A stretch of 64,000 nucleotides of DNA from an uncultured Paracoccaceae bacterium (GCA_947488175.1 CANKYO010000009.1:1-64000); one strand, 5' to 3'; shown: positions 45,592 through 55,167, numbered from the stretch's first letter. Program-made: numbers and translations. The notes: generated from the letters alone by a model not told the origin.

Positions 45592-46180
45592 ATTCGCGCA
45601 GCCTTGCGACGTAGCGGGCCATGGTGTCGATCTCCAAATTGATCTTATCGCCCATCGCCACCTTGCCCCAGGTCGTGGCGGATTTGGTGTGCGGAATGAA
45701 ATTGATACCGAAATCGCGCCCGTTGACCTCGTTCACCGTCAGCGACGTGCCGTTGAGCGCAACGGACCCTTTGGGCGCGATAAAGCGCGCCAGTTCGTCA
45801 GGAGCCCGGAAAGTAACGCGGGTGCTGTCGCCTTCCTCCTGCATCCCCACAACCTCGGCCACGCCATCCACATGGCCGGACACGATATGCCCCCCAAGCT
45901 CATCTCCGACCTTGAGCGCCCGTTCAAGATTGACGATCCGTCCCACCGTCCAGCTATCGAGATTGGTCGCGCCCACGGTTTCCGCCGAGATTTCCACATC
46001 AAACCAATTGCGCGGCTCTGCCCCCAGAGCGATGACCGTCAGGCAGACACCGTCGCAGGCGATGGACGCCCCGATATCGATGCCAGCGATATCGTAATGG
46101 GTGCCGATCCGCGCCCGCAGGTCGCCGCGCTGTTCCAGCGCGAGCACTTCGCCCTGATCGGTGATGATCCCTGTGAACAT
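45584..46180 (-). CDS. ribE: Riboflavin synthase alpha subunit
   Basis: 198 residues. Two lumazine-binding repeats: MFTGIITDQGEV opens the first with CDGVCLTV, and GGHIVSGHVDGVAEV the second with LNGTSLTVNEV. It makes riboflavin from two molecules of dimethylribityllumazine. The MFTGI start fixes 46180. Downstream on the strand come three unknown genes and ribBX; ribD, usually next to it, is 3.9 kb away beyond the capsule genes. Confidence 0.95.
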   Translation of the reverse strand: MFTGIITDQGEVLALEQRGDLRARIGTHYDIAGIDIGASIACDGVCLTVIALGAEPRNWFDVEISAETVGATNLDSWTVGRIVNLERALKVGDELGGHIVSGHVDGVAEVVGMQEEGDSTRVTFRAPDELARFIAPKGSVALNGTSLTVNEVNGRDFGINFIPHTKSATTWGKVAMGDKINLEIDTMARYVARLREYG

Positions 46181-46328
46181 GGCCTGATCCCCTGTTGCTT
46201 GCCCCAGACCTAGCCCCTTGCCTTGTGGCAGACAAGCCATGCCCACGCCGACAGATCATGTATGTCCTGTATCCGGCCGGAACTTATGGCATAACGGCTT
46301 TGTAATCACATCGGGATATGATGCGTCG

Positions 46329-47603
46329 GTGACCCAGACACCCAGACATTTTCTGTTTCTGCAGGGCCCGCATGGTCCGTTCTTTGCGTGCCTTGGCCGC
46401 ATGTTGCGGGCGACCGGAGCGAAGGTCTGGCGCGTGGGTTTCAATGCAGGGGATCAGGCGTTCTGGCGCGGATCAGGTTACATCCCCTATCTGGGTCGGC
46501 CCGAGGATTGGCCCGATACGCTGTCTGCCCTGAATGCCGAACATCAGATTACCGATCTGGTTCTCTATGGCGATATCCGCCCGGTCCATGCGGATGCTGT
46601 GCGGATTGCTCGTGCAGCGGGCCTGCGTATCCATGTGTTCGAGGAAGGGTATCTGCGCCCCTATTGGGTGACCTATGAACGGGGCGGTTCCAACGGTCAT
46701 TCGCGCCTGATGGATATGTCCGTGCCGGAGATGGCCGCCGCCCTCGCCGCTTCTGACCACGATATGCACCCGCCCCCTGCTGTCTGGGGCGACATGCGCC
46801 AGCACGTGTTCTATGGCGCGCTCTATCACTGGTTTGTTCTGTTCAGGAACCAGCGCTATCGCCATTTCACCCGCCACCGCAGCCTGCCGGTGGGTCGCGA
46901 GGCGGTGCTTTATACAAAGCGGTTGCTGCTGATGCACTTTACCGCCCTGTCCCGCCGGATCGCGCAGATGCGCATCCGGTTTGGCGGATTTCCCTATCAT
47001 CTGGTGCTGCTACAACTGGAACATGATGCCAGTTTTCAGGCCCACTCCCCCTTTGCCCGGATGGAGGATTTTCTGCAGCTGGTGATCGACGGCTTTGCCA
47101 GGGGCGCGCCGGGCCATCATCATCTGGTGTTCAAGGCGCATCCGCTGGAGATTGGCCGTTTGCCGCTGCGCCGTATCATTGAACGTATGGCTGCCGAACA
47201 GGGCATTGCCGCGCGTGTGCATTTTGTGCGGGGCGGCAAACTCGCCCCGCTTCTCGATCAGGCGCGCAGTGCTGTGACCGTCAATTCCACCGCCGCCCAG
47301 CAGGCGCTGTGGCGGGGGATCCCGTTGCGGGCGTTCGGCACAGCGGTGTTTGACAAGCCGGAATTTGTGTCGGACCAGCCGCTGCCCGATTTCTTTGCCA
47401 ATCCGCGCCGCCCCAATGCGGGCGCTTATCGCGACTATCGCCGCTTCCTGCTGGAAACCAGTCAGGTGCCGGGGGGGTTTTATTCGTCCCGTGGCCGCCG
47501 CCAGTTGTTGCGCGAGGTGGTCGATATGATGCTGGCAGATGTTGATCCTTATGATGCATTGCAGATGGACACCCCGCGCCAGCCCTTGAAGATTGTGAGC
47601 TGA
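46329..47603 (+). CDS. kpsS: Capsule polysaccharide export protein KpsS (Kdo transferase)
   Basis: About 424 residues from a GTG at 46329 that gives TQTPRHFLFLQGPHGPFF, the family N-terminus; an ATG at 46239 would add 30 residues. HVFEEGYLRPYWVTYERGG and VFKAHPLEIG are family blocks. In E. coli KpsS adds the first beta-Kdo to lysophosphatidylglycerol, starting the capsule lipid linker. kpsC follows within 3 bases. No export genes (kpsM, T, E, D) are in the window. Confidence 0.88.
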   Translation: MTQTPRHFLFLQGPHGPFFACLGRMLRATGAKVWRVGFNAGDQAFWRGSGYIPYLGRPEDWPDTLSALNAEHQITDLVLYGDIRPVHADAVRIARAAGLRIHVFEEGYLRPYWVTYERGGSNGHSRLMDMSVPEMAAALAASDHDMHPPPAVWGDMRQHVFYGALYHWFVLFRNQRYRHFTRHRSLPVGREAVLYTKRLLLMHFTALSRRIAQMRIRFGGFPYHLVLLQLEHDASFQAHSPFARMEDFLQLVIDGFARGAPGHHHLVFKAHPLEIGRLPLRRIIERMAAEQGIAARVHFVRGGKLAPLLDQARSAVTVNSTAAQQALWRGIPLRAFGTAVFDKPEFVSDQPLPDFFANPRRPNAGAYRDYRRFLLETSQVPGGFYSSRGRRQLLREVVDMMLADVDPYDALQMDTPRQPLKIVS

Positions 47604-47606
47604 TTG

Positions 47607-49607
47607 GTGGCTGATCCCCCCCGGACGCAGCTTTATGTCTATAATGGCGGGTTTCTGACTCAGGGCCGGGTGCGCCGCATCATGGATCTGGCAGGCTATG
47701 ATATTCGCCTTGGTGCGCCGGGTGAGGGCGACAGCGTCGGCGTCTGGGGCCAAAGCCCGACCGCCCCACGGGGCGAGGCGGTGGCGGATCGCCGCGATGT
47801 GCCGGTGATAAGGGTCGAGGATGCGTTCCTGCGCTCCGTCGGGTTGGGGCGCGATGGCGATGTGCCGATTGGCCTGCATATTGACCGGCGCGGCGTGCAT
47901 TTTGATCCGGCGGTGCCGTCGGATCTGGAGATGCTGCTGACCGAAAACCCGCTGGATGATACCGCCCTTCTGGACCGCGCCCGCGCCGGGATTGCGGCAA
48001 TGCAGGCAGGACATCTGTCGAAATACAACGCCTTTGATCCTGCCCTGCCGGTCCCGGATGCTGGCTATGTGCTGATCATTGACCAGACCCGCAAGGATGC
48101 TTCTGTCACCGCAAGCGGAGCCGATAGCAACACATTCAAGGAGATGCTGTTTTACGCCCAGACAGAACATCCGGGCGCGCGGATCGTGATCAAGACCCAT
48201 CCGGAGACGTTGGGCGGGCATCGCGAGGGGTATTTCAAGGATGATGTAGCCAGTGACCGGATCAGCCTGTGTGACCAGCCGGTATCGCCCTGGGCTCTGC
48301 TGGAGGGGGCGATTGCGGTCTATACGGTCAGTTCGCAAATGGGGTTCGAGGCGATTTTGGCGGGCCACAAGCCGGTGGTGTTTGGCCAGCCATTCTATAT
48401 GGGCTGGGGGCTGACGGACGACCGCAAACCGCTGCAGCGCCGCCAGCGCAATCTGACGCGGGTGCAATTGTTTGCGGCGGCCATGATCCTTTACCCGATC
48501 TGGTATGACCCCTATCACGACCGGCTTTGCAGTTTCGAGAAGGCGGTGGCGACGATGACGGCCATGGCGCAGGCGGCGCGCGATGATTATCGCGGCTGGG
48601 TGGCAGCGGATATGCGGCTGTGGAAGCGGGGCGTGTTGCAGAAGGTGTTCGGCAAACCCCGCCGGGTGATTTTTGCGGATGGCGAGGTGGCCTTCGCCAA
48701 GGCAAAGGCCACGGAGCGGCGTCTGATGGCCTGGGCCAGCACCGGTCGGACAGATGCGGTTCTGGTTGAGGACGCGTTTTTGCGCTCGCGCGGCCTTGGT
48801 GCGGACCTGATCCCGCCCTTGAGCCTCGTGCTGGATGATGTGGGGATTTATTACGACGCGACCCGCCCCAGCCGGTTGGAGGCGCTGATCAATGCCGCAG
48901 GCGATCTGGATGCAGGGTCACGCGCGCGCGCAACCGCTTTGATCGACCGGATCACCGATGCGCGGCTTTCCAAATACAATCTGGCGCTTGGCTCTGAACT
49001 GGCGAGCCTTCCCAAAGGTCGCCGCATTCTGGTGCCGGGTCAGGTGGAAGATGATGCCTCGATCCGGTTGGGTTGCGCAGAGGTCAAAACAAATCGTGGC
49101 CTGCTGGAGGCCGTCCGCGAGGCCAATCCGGCGGCTGTCCTAATCTATAAACCACACCCTGATGTGGAGGCCGGGTTGCGCCCAGGCGCTGTGACCGATG
49201 CCGATCAGATCGCCGATGTGGTGTTGACACAAGCCGACCCGATTGCCGCCATAGATGCGGTGGATGAGGTCTGGACCATGACCTCGCTTCTGGGCTTTGA
49301 GGCATTGTTGCGCCGCAAGCGGGTGACCTGCCTGGGCACTCCGTTCTATGCAGGCTGGGGCTTGACCGACGACCGGGCCATGCCCGTGACCCGGCGTACC
49401 GCGCGGGTTGATCTGGCCGCATTGGCGCATGCGACGCTGATCGCCTATCCGCGCTATTTCGACCCGGTCACAGGGCTGGCCTGCCCGCCCGAAGTGATCG
49501 TCGACCGGTTGGAGAATGATGATGTGCCTGCGCCGGGCCGGTTCAATCGTGGGCTGGCGAAAATGCAGGGGCTGCTGGCGAGTTACGCGCATCTGTGGCG
49601 GCGGTAA
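47607..49607 (+). CDS. kpsC: Capsule polysaccharide beta-Kdo transferase KpsC
   Basis: About 666 residues, two similar halves. Each half has a VEDAFLRS motif (about residues 70 and 390), an RLxKYN segment, an IKTHPE or IYKPHPD block and a TDDR-containing GWG motif (FYMGWGLTDDR and FYAGWGLTDDR). KpsC elongates the Kdo linker with alternating linkages using its two glycosyltransferase domains. The start is a GTG directly after the kpsS stop; a TTG one codon earlier is also possible. Confidence 0.9.
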   Translation: MADPPRTQLYVYNGGFLTQGRVRRIMDLAGYDIRLGAPGEGDSVGVWGQSPTAPRGEAVADRRDVPVIRVEDAFLRSVGLGRDGDVPIGLHIDRRGVHFDPAVPSDLEMLLTENPLDDTALLDRARAGIAAMQAGHLSKYNAFDPALPVPDAGYVLIIDQTRKDASVTASGADSNTFKEMLFYAQTEHPGARIVIKTHPETLGGHREGYFKDDVASDRISLCDQPVSPWALLEGAIAVYTVSSQMGFEAILAGHKPVVFGQPFYMGWGLTDDRKPLQRRQRNLTRVQLFAAAMILYPIWYDPYHDRLCSFEKAVATMTAMAQAARDDYRGWVAADMRLWKRGVLQKVFGKPRRVIFADGEVAFAKAKATERRLMAWASTGRTDAVLVEDAFLRSRGLGADLIPPLSLVLDDVGIYYDATRPSRLEALINAAGDLDAGSRARATALIDRITDARLSKYNLALGSELASLPKGRRILVPGQVEDDASIRLGCAEVKTNRGLLEAVREANPAAVLIYKPHPDVEAGLRPGAVTDADQIADVVLTQADPIAAIDAVDEVWTMTSLLGFEALLRRKRVTCLGTPFYAGWGLTDDRAMPVTRRTARVDLAALAHATLIAYPRYFDPVTGLACPPEVIVDRLENDDVPAPGRFNRGLAKMQGLLASYAHLWRR

Positions 49608-49611
49608 TCTT

Positions 49612-50013
49612 ATGACTGATATCGTTAATGGTATTCTGTTACGAGATGGGTACGTCTTGATGGCGCGACGCACCGCATCACGTCGGAACTATCCCAATAC
49701 CTGGAGCTTCCCCGGCGGTCATGTGGAACGAGGAGAGACACTGTTGATGGCACTGCGACGAGAGTTGCTGGAAGAGATCGGCGTCAGCGTCGTATCGGCA
49801 AACCACCAACATAGCTGCGACGCTGAGGCCAGTGAACAGCAAAGCATAGTGAAATTCCATTTCTTCGTCATTCGTGAGTGGGACCGTGAGCCACAAAACC
49901 TTGGCAACGAGCATAGCGCGTTGCGTTGGGTCAATCTAAAGGATGCTGCGCAGATGCCTGATCTTGCTCTGAACGCGTATTTTGATCTGTTTGCTGCATT
50001 GCACCCGGACTAA
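49612..50013 (+). CDS. NUDIX hydrolase
   Basis: 133 residues. The Nudix box GGHVERGETLLMALRRELLEEIG (given here as GGHVERGE... to ...RELLEEIG) spans about residues 35-57. The substrate is a nucleoside-diphosphate derivative, not identifiable. GC of its first 60 bases is about 50%, below kpsC and ribD on each side. It starts 4 bases after the kpsC stop and converges on ribD. Confidence 0.9.
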   Translation: MTDIVNGILLRDGYVLMARRTASRRNYPNTWSFPGGHVERGETLLMALRRELLEEIGVSVVSANHQHSCDAEASEQQSIVKFHFFVIREWDREPQNLGNEHSALRWVNLKDAAQMPDLALNAYFDLFAALHPD

Positions 50014-50029
50014 AGGGCTGTGGCAGATC

Positions 50030-51130
50030 TTAGGTCTCGGTGGGCTGCCGCACCCAGCGCTGCATGATGTCGTTGCCGACCGGGCTGACGTGATCAAGGG
50101 TGAAGCGCGGCGCGGCGGCCAGCCGGTCGATGCCCATCGCGGCGAGTGCGGGCGTGCCTTCGGCCCCGATGGCCATGCCTGCGGTAAAGACGACCAGTTC
50201 GTCGACCAGATCGGCCGAGAGCAGCGAGGCGGCGAGCATCCCGCCCCCTTCGCAGAAAACGCGGGTGATGCCCTGTGCGGTCAGGGCGCCCAATGCGGCG
50301 CGCGGATCGACCTGACCGGCCTCTATCGGACAGGGCAGGCTGACCGCCCCCTTTTCGGTCCAGTCGGTCACGTCCGCCTCTGCCCCGTGGCACAGCCAGA
50401 CAGGTATGTCTTGTGCTGTTCGGGCGAGTTGAGTGGTGGCCGGTATTTTCATCGCGCGCGAGATCACGACCCGTATCGGCTGCCGTGTAATCCCCATGCC
50501 GCGCACCGTCAGCGACGGGTCATCGGCCCTCACTGTCCCTGCCCCGACCATGACCGCATCGTGGCGCGCCCGCATCATGTGGACGGCGCGCCGTGCTTCG
50601 GGCCCTGTGATCCACTGGCTTTCGCCCGATGCTGTGGCGATCCGCCCGTCAAGCGTACCTGCCAGCTTGAGCGTCACGAAGGGCCGGTTTGCCGTGACGC
50701 GCAGCAGGAACCCGGCGTGATCCTTGCGCGCCTGATCTTCCAGCACGCCGGTGGCAACGGTGATCCCCGCCGCGCGCAGCATTGCGATGCCCCGCCCCGC
50801 CACCCGCGGGTCGGGATCGCCAGTGGCGATGACGACGCGGGCAATTTGCGCATCAATCAGCGCCTGCGCACAAGGCGGTGTCTGTCCGTGATGGGCGCAG
50901 GGTTCAAGCGTGACATAGGCCGTGGCCCCGCCAGCCGCACCTCCGGCCTGTGCCAGAGCGATGGTTTCGGCGTGCGGCCTGCCGCCATTCGCGGTGGCCC
51001 CACGACCCACGATCCGGCCGTCTTTGACGATAACGCAGCCGACTGCGGGATTGGGCCAGACACGGCCCATGCCACGCCGCCCCAGCGACAAGGCCAGCGC
51101 CATGTAGCGGGCATCGTCTGCGCCGTTCAC
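50030..51130 (-). CDS. ribD: Bifunctional riboflavin deaminase-reductase RibD
   Basis: 366 residues. The deaminase domain has HAETIAL and [12 protein letters not shown] (zinc ligands His, Cys, Cys); the reductase domain has [15 protein letters not shown] and [12 protein letters not shown]. It does the second and third steps of riboflavin synthesis. It overlaps nrdR by 4 bases, the standard nrdR-ribD order, but ribE is displaced by the capsule module. Confidence 0.95.
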   Translation of the reverse strand: MNGADDARYMALALSLGRRGMGRVWPNPAVGCVIVKDGRIVGRGATANGGRPHAETIALAQAGGAAGGATAYVTLEPCAHHGQTPPCAQALIDAQIARVVIATGDPDPRVAGRGIAMLRAAGITVATGVLEDQARKDHAGFLLRVTANRPFVTLKLAGTLDGRIATASGESQWITGPEARRAVHMMRARHDAVMVGAGTVRADDPSLTVRGMGITRQPIRVVISRAMKIPATTQLARTAQDIPVWLCHGAEADVTDWTEKGAVSLPCPIEAGQVDPRAALGALTAQGITRVFCEGGGMLAASLLSADLVDELVVFTAGMAIGAEGTPALAAMGIDRLAAAPRFTLDHVSPVGNDIMQRWVRQPTET

Positions 51131-51597
51131 TCGCTGTCTTGGGGTGCGTCCGGGCGCAGTTCGCTGACGAATTTGTCGAAATCGTCTGCGGCCTGGAAGT
51201 TTTTGTAAACGCTAGCAAAACGCACGTAAGCCACAGTGTCGATCCGGGCCAGGCTTTCCATCACGATCTCACCAATTGTGCCGGATGGGATATCTGTTTC
51301 ACCCATGCTTTCCAGACGGCGGACGATGCCGCTGATCATCTGGTCCATCCGTTCAGGCTCAACTGGGCGTTTCTGCAAGGCGATCCGGATCGAGCGTTCC
51401 AGTTTGGGCCTGTCGAAATCCTCGCGCCGCCCATTGGATTTGATCACCACCAGATCGCGCAACTGCACCCGTTCGTAGGTGGTGAACCGGCCACCACAGG
51501 CCGGGCAAAAGCGGCGTCTGCGGATCGCAACATGGTCTTCGGCGGGCCGTGAATCTTTGACCTGGGTGTCAACATTTCCGCAAAAAGGGCAACGCAT
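51127..51597 (-). CDS. nrdR: Ribonucleotide reductase repressor NrdR
   Basis: 156 residues. The zinc ribbon MRCPFCG with FCPACGGRF is followed by the ATP-cone ([20 protein letters not shown]). NrdR senses ATP/dATP and represses ribonucleotide reductase genes. It leads into ribD by overlap. Confidence 0.96.
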   Translation of the reverse strand: MRCPFCGNVDTQVKDSRPAEDHVAIRRRRFCPACGGRFTTYERVQLRDLVVIKSNGRREDFDRPKLERSIRIALQKRPVEPERMDQMISGIVRRLESMGETDIPSGTIGEIVMESLARIDTVAYVRFASVYKNFQAADDFDKFVSELRPDAPQDSE

Positions 51598-51637
51598 ATC
51601 CTGTCCTTGTCTCTATTTCTGGGGTCTACGCCCCATT

Positions 51638-51646
51638 TATCCACAG
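51638..51646. promoter_or_regulatory. DnaA-box-like 9-mer upstream of nrdR
   Basis: TTATCCACA on the plus strand, 41 bases before the nrdR start. A perfect consensus box, though one is expected by chance in about 130 kb per strand. The rest of the gap 51598-51752 shows no gene. Confidence 0.35.
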
Positions 51647-51752
51647 GCACTATAGGAACATGCACAGGTTTTGGGTAGTGGGCATTTTGCGCCGCTAGAT
51701 GAGGGACCATTGGCGTGGCGCGCAGGACTCACTCTTGGAGTTACCAGGGTTG

Positions 51753-53297
51753 TCAAAGGCCGTCGGGATAGAATCGCAACAGGTGTTTCTTGAGCGGGTC
51801 AAGATGACGTTCATATCGCCGCCAGCGCTGCATGGACGTGGTATAAAGCGGCTCGCGGACCTGCCGGGCTGAGAGCGTTCGGCTGTGTTGGCCCCCGGTC
51901 TGGAAATCGAGGCAGGCCGGGTCCCAGTCGAGCCCGAGGAAATCTACCGCCCGTCGCGCCTGCCCTTCCAGATCCTCCACGACCTGTTCGTAGTGTACTG
52001 TCAGGATCGGGTTGGGCAGTGCCACTGCCCAGTGATCCATCAATTGCCGGTAGTGGACATAGGCATGGCCCAGCGTATCGAGGCTTTGGGTATATGTGTG
52101 CCAGGCCGACAGGTTTTGCATGTAGCAGGACACGCAGGTGTCCATCGGGTCGCGCAGCACATGAATGATCCGTGCCTTGGGCAGCATGGCGGCAAAGAAC
52201 CCAAGCAGTTCAAAGTTATGCAGGGATTTGTCGATCACGCGAGCGACACCGGCGTGGCCCATCTCGCGGATATAGGTCTGCGCCATGCGCTTGGCCGCAT
52301 CCGGGGGCATCTGCTTGATCGCGCGCACCATATCGCCACCGTTGCCGCGGCGCACGCCGACTTGTTGGATGATCCGGTGCAGATTGGGGCTTTCGCCGAT
52401 GCTGGCGACCTGTGGATGGCTGGCAAGGATCTGCTCGACCAGCGTCGACCCGCTGCGCGGCATACCCACGACCAGCACCGGGCGGTCATCGCCCGCCCCT
52501 TTGCCGAAGTAATTCGCGCGCGAGATATCCCGGCGCAGGCCGGTGACAAAACCGGCATAGGCTTTGGCATCGTATTTGAGCGGTGCGGCCGCTTTGGCCC
52601 GTGTGAACGCGTCAAAAGCCGCGTCATAGTCGCCGTGGTCGTTATAGACCTTGCCCATCAGTTTGAGTAGGTGGGCCAATGTCTGACCGCCAATCTTGGT
52701 GTAGCGCGGCAGCAGGGTGTCACGCATATGCGCAAAGATCGGGTCATCGGCGCCAACTTTGGTTGCGTCGATGTAAAGGCCGAGCAGGTTGATATCATCA
52801 GGCGTTTCGGTCCAGAGCGTGCGGCACAATTCTGCCGCCTGATCCGCATCGCCCTGCCCCAGCAGCGCCCAGCCTTTCTGCAACTGCGATGGTCGGTGGT
52901 CCGGTCGGATCGTCAGCGCGTGGTCGATATGGCTCAGCGCATCGGCGAAAGCGTTGCGTTGCAGGGCGGTGAAGGCGGCGGCATATCTGACATCAGGGTC
53001 GTCCGGCGCAAGTGCGACGGCTTTTGCCGCGTGCTTTTGCGCGGCAGGTAGCTGGCCCGTGTTGGCAAGGGTTTCGGCGGCCAGCGCGTGGGCGCTGGCC
53101 TGTTCGGGCCGTGCATTGACCAGCGCGGCCACAAGCGGCAGGGCTTTGCGAAATTTCCGGCTGTAGCGCAGGTGAAACAGGACCGCAGCTTGCAGAACCT
53201 GCGGGCGAGGTTTTTTGGCCGCTAGCAGCTTTGCATAAGCCGTCTCAGCCTCTGCGATGCGGCCTGACCTGGCGAGCGTGAGCGCTTTGTCCAGCAT
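51753..53297 (-). CDS. TPR-sulfotransferase fusion protein
   Basis: 514 residues. The first about 240 residues hold TPR-like helical repeats (EAETAYAKLLAA, ALAAETLANTGQLPAAQKHA, ALTIRPDHRPSQLQKGWALL). The rest is a PAPS-dependent sulfotransferase with the phosphosulfate loop VVGMPRSGSTLVEQIL (PRSGST 280-285) and IHVLRDPMDTCVSCY for 3'-phosphate binding. The acceptor is unknown. GGGGG precedes the ATG at 53297; the frame is open further upstream. Monocistronic. Confidence 0.88.
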   Translation of the reverse strand: MLDKALTLARSGRIAEAETAYAKLLAAKKPRPQVLQAAVLFHLRYSRKFRKALPLVAALVNARPEQASAHALAAETLANTGQLPAAQKHAAKAVALAPDDPDVRYAAAFTALQRNAFADALSHIDHALTIRPDHRPSQLQKGWALLGQGDADQAAELCRTLWTETPDDINLLGLYIDATKVGADDPIFAHMRDTLLPRYTKIGGQTLAHLLKLMGKVYNDHGDYDAAFDAFTRAKAAAPLKYDAKAYAGFVTGLRRDISRANYFGKGAGDDRPVLVVGMPRSGSTLVEQILASHPQVASIGESPNLHRIIQQVGVRRGNGGDMVRAIKQMPPDAAKRMAQTYIREMGHAGVARVIDKSLHNFELLGFFAAMLPKARIIHVLRDPMDTCVSCYMQNLSAWHTYTQSLDTLGHAYVHYRQLMDHWAVALPNPILTVHYEQVVEDLEGQARRAVDFLGLDWDPACLDFQTGGQHSRTLSARQVREPLYTTSMQRWRRYERHLDPLKKHLLRFYPDGL

Positions 53298-53355
53298 GGT
53301 GCCCCCTTTGTGCATGGCCGAAGCTTTAGGCTGGTGCGGCAGCGGTGAACAGAGG

Positions 53356-53760
53356 TCAGGCCAGATATCCAATCACCTTGCGCTGATGTGGGCGGTTGCG
53401 GTGTTCAAAAAGGTAAATGCCCTGCCATGTGCCGAGGGCGAGCGTGCCGTTGATGACGGGGATACTGAGATGGGTCGGCAGCAATGCCGCCTTGATATGG
53501 GCAGGCATATCATCGGGGCCTTCGTACGTGTGGGTCAGATAGGCCATGGACGGATCGGTAGTTGGTGGCACCAGACGGGCAAAGTAGTTTTGCAGGTCTG
53601 TCTGCACCTCAGGATCAGCGTTTTCCTGGATGACGAGGCTGGCCGATGTGTGCTGTATAAACAACGTGACCAGCCCGGTTCCCTGCACCCAGCGTGTCAC
53701 ATCGGCGGTGAATTCATAGAGGCCAGGGCCCGTCGTGGAGATGTCGAAACGCGTTTGCAT
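53356..53760 (-). CDS. yjbQ: YjbQ-family protein
   Basis: 134 residues, full length. LFIQHTSASLVIQENADPEV is the family signature, with HTYEGPDDMPAHIKAAL and GIYLFEHRNRPHQRKV. Some YjbQ proteins show weak thiamine-phosphate synthase activity; the physiological role is unclear. Confidence 0.92.
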   Translation of the reverse strand: MQTRFDISTTGPGLYEFTADVTRWVQGTGLVTLFIQHTSASLVIQENADPEVQTDLQNYFARLVPPTTDPSMAYLTHTYEGPDDMPAHIKAALLPTHLSIPVINGTLALGTWQGIYLFEHRNRPHQRKVIGYLA

Positions 53761-53779
53761 TTCGTATTTCTGGGCGGTT

Positions 53780-54004
53780 TCAGCTTAGGCCGCAACCCCG
53801 GGCAATAGGTGACAGGATCGGCAAGCCAAGTGCTGCTGCCATGCGCGGAGATAAACGCGGCGTACAGGCATCAGCGACGCGCACATCGCTGACCTTTTCC
53901 TGTTTCGTCACATCTGCTGTCGGCTCAACGCCATAGGCGCTGGCCGCCTGCGTAAAGGTCAAGGTTGCAAAAACCATGACCCTCAATCGTAACACATTTA
54001 ACAT
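53780..54004 (-). CDS. Small exported protein with AALGLP motif, member 1
   Basis: 74 residues. The signal peptide (MLNVLRLRVMVFATLTFTQA) ends at ASAYG; the mature part reads VEPTADVT, then ACTPRLSP and MAAALGLPILSP, with a final Cys. It shares the AY-x2-EP-x3-VT start, the C-x5-P-x3-AALGLP core and the last Cys with the gene at 54170-54412. No family recognised. The start at 54004 is preferred to 54043 because of the signal peptide. Confidence 0.65.
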   Translation of the reverse strand: MLNVLRLRVMVFATLTFTQAASAYGVEPTADVTKQEKVSDVRVADACTPRLSPRMAAALGLPILSPIARGCGLS

Positions 54005-54169
54005 CACACTACCTTCAACCAAAATCCCGAACGGATGATTCAAAAACCGCGCTTATCTGAACAAAAGAATAGTCGATTTGTCCGAAAGCTGTGCGGAATT
54101 ATGAACACAAGGTTAATGGAGCATTTACCTGCGGCCCGGTCTGTGCCGGAACGCACAATGTGCACATAC

Positions 54170-54412
54170 CTACTTGGCGACACATGCCAGTTCTGTCTGA
54201 TCCGAGTCAGCCAATATCTGAGGCAATCCCAAAGCTGCGACCAATTCCGGCTGCATGGGCTGCTCGCAGATTTCGCCAGCCTCAGGCAATCCTGCCTCAA
54301 TCATCGCGACCTGCGTGACAGTGTAAAGGGGCTCCGTGCTGTAGGCTTGCGCCGCAGGAGCGAGCGAAATTGCCATCAGTGCTGTGGCGAATACGAGAGA
54401 CAGTTTGGACAT
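54170..54412 (-). CDS. Small exported protein with AALGLP motif, member 2
   Basis: 80 residues with a signal peptide (cleavage after AQA, residue 23). The mature start AYSTEPLYTVT and the core CEQPMQPELVAALGLPQ align with the gene at 53780-54004; a final cysteine is also kept. Two cysteines per mature chain could make a disulfide. No family recognised, but the paralogy supports both as real. Confidence 0.7.
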   Translation of the reverse strand: MSKLSLVFATALMAISLAPAAQAYSTEPLYTVTQVAMIEAGLPEAGEICEQPMQPELVAALGLPQILADSDQTELACVAK

Positions 54413-54531
54413 CGAAGTTTCCTTTTCTATCCAACTATCTGGGTGCAGATCAGTTCCCGATCAATCTGCTGTCATCGAATATCACGTGTTCGTAAATACA
54501 TATGATGTCAGCGCGATCCGCCTCGGCGCCC

Positions 54532-54696
54532 TTAGATCCCCGCGGGAACGGCAACGCAATCGCTTGCGTCAAGGCTCAGCACCGGATCATTGGGGCCGCA
54601 CTCTTCGCCCGAAACAGGATAACGCCCGGTTTCCGCGCATCCGGCGAGGATAAATGCAATTGCTATGCTGAGGGTCAGGATTAGATGCTTCATCAT
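54532..54696 (-). CDS. Small lipoprotein
   Basis: 54 residues. The signal MMKHLILTLSIAIAFILAGC has a textbook lipobox LAGC; after it come AETGRYPVSGEECGPND and SDCVAVP, two more cysteines. The ribosome site is weak (AGAAAG); the second ATG at 54693 is possible. I believe similar short lipoproteins occur in related genomes, but cannot verify this. It lies between the paralogue pair and the HlyU gene on the same strand. Confidence 0.72.
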   Translation of the reverse strand: MMKHLILTLSIAIAFILAGCAETGRYPVSGEECGPNDPVLSLDASDCVAVPAGI

Positions 54697-54853
54697 TGGA
54701 ATTCTTTCTGTTGCGTCGCTATTGGTTCGCGGAACAGACTATGCGGCACCATCAGACCCATCTTGATATTGATCAATCCGGCGTTTTTACGTGCCGTTTT
54801 GCATTAGCGTCGCGGACCACATCCTCAGGCTGCAGATGAATAGTGGTAATGCA

Positions 54854-55129
54854 TCAATCGAAAAGACGGATGCCTTGTTCGTCGATCATCTGCTTGGCTT
54901 TGGCCAGAGAAGCGACCTTGGCGTCTTCAAGACTCTGGAATGTATCCGCCCGGATCAGTTGGTGTTCGCGAATTTCGCCATCAACATCATGTGCGATCCG
55001 CGCCGCCAGCCGGTAGGTACCACCCTCGCGCTGCGGCTCTGCATAAATCTGCATGCCCTTATAGGTTTCGGCCGGTTCAGACGGTTTGGAGCCGTCATTA
55101 CCACCAAAGAGTCGGGAAAGAAGTGACAT
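54854..55129 (-). CDS. HlyU-family protein
   Basis: 91 residues. MSLLSRLFGG and the core ETYKGMQIYAEPQREGGTYRLA (given in part), with IREHQLIRADTF, match the HlyU family (PF10115), named after the Vibrio haemolysin activator. In alphaproteobacteria the role is unknown. No HTH domain is evident. Confidence 0.85.
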   Translation of the reverse strand: MSLLSRLFGGNDGSKPSEPAETYKGMQIYAEPQREGGTYRLAARIAHDVDGEIREHQLIRADTFQSLEDAKVASLAKAKQMIDEQGIRLFD

Positions 55130-55167
55130 GGCTGTTACCTTTCCGGTTTCAGGTCTTACGGGCGCGA

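Noticed and set aside
46181..46328. Possible FMN riboswitch in front of ribE
   Set aside because: No AGGGC/GCCC-type aptamer segments seen in the divergent gap.
47010..48518. Long minus-strand frame under the kps genes
   Set aside because: Antisense to kpsS and kpsC with no family blocks; a shadow frame.
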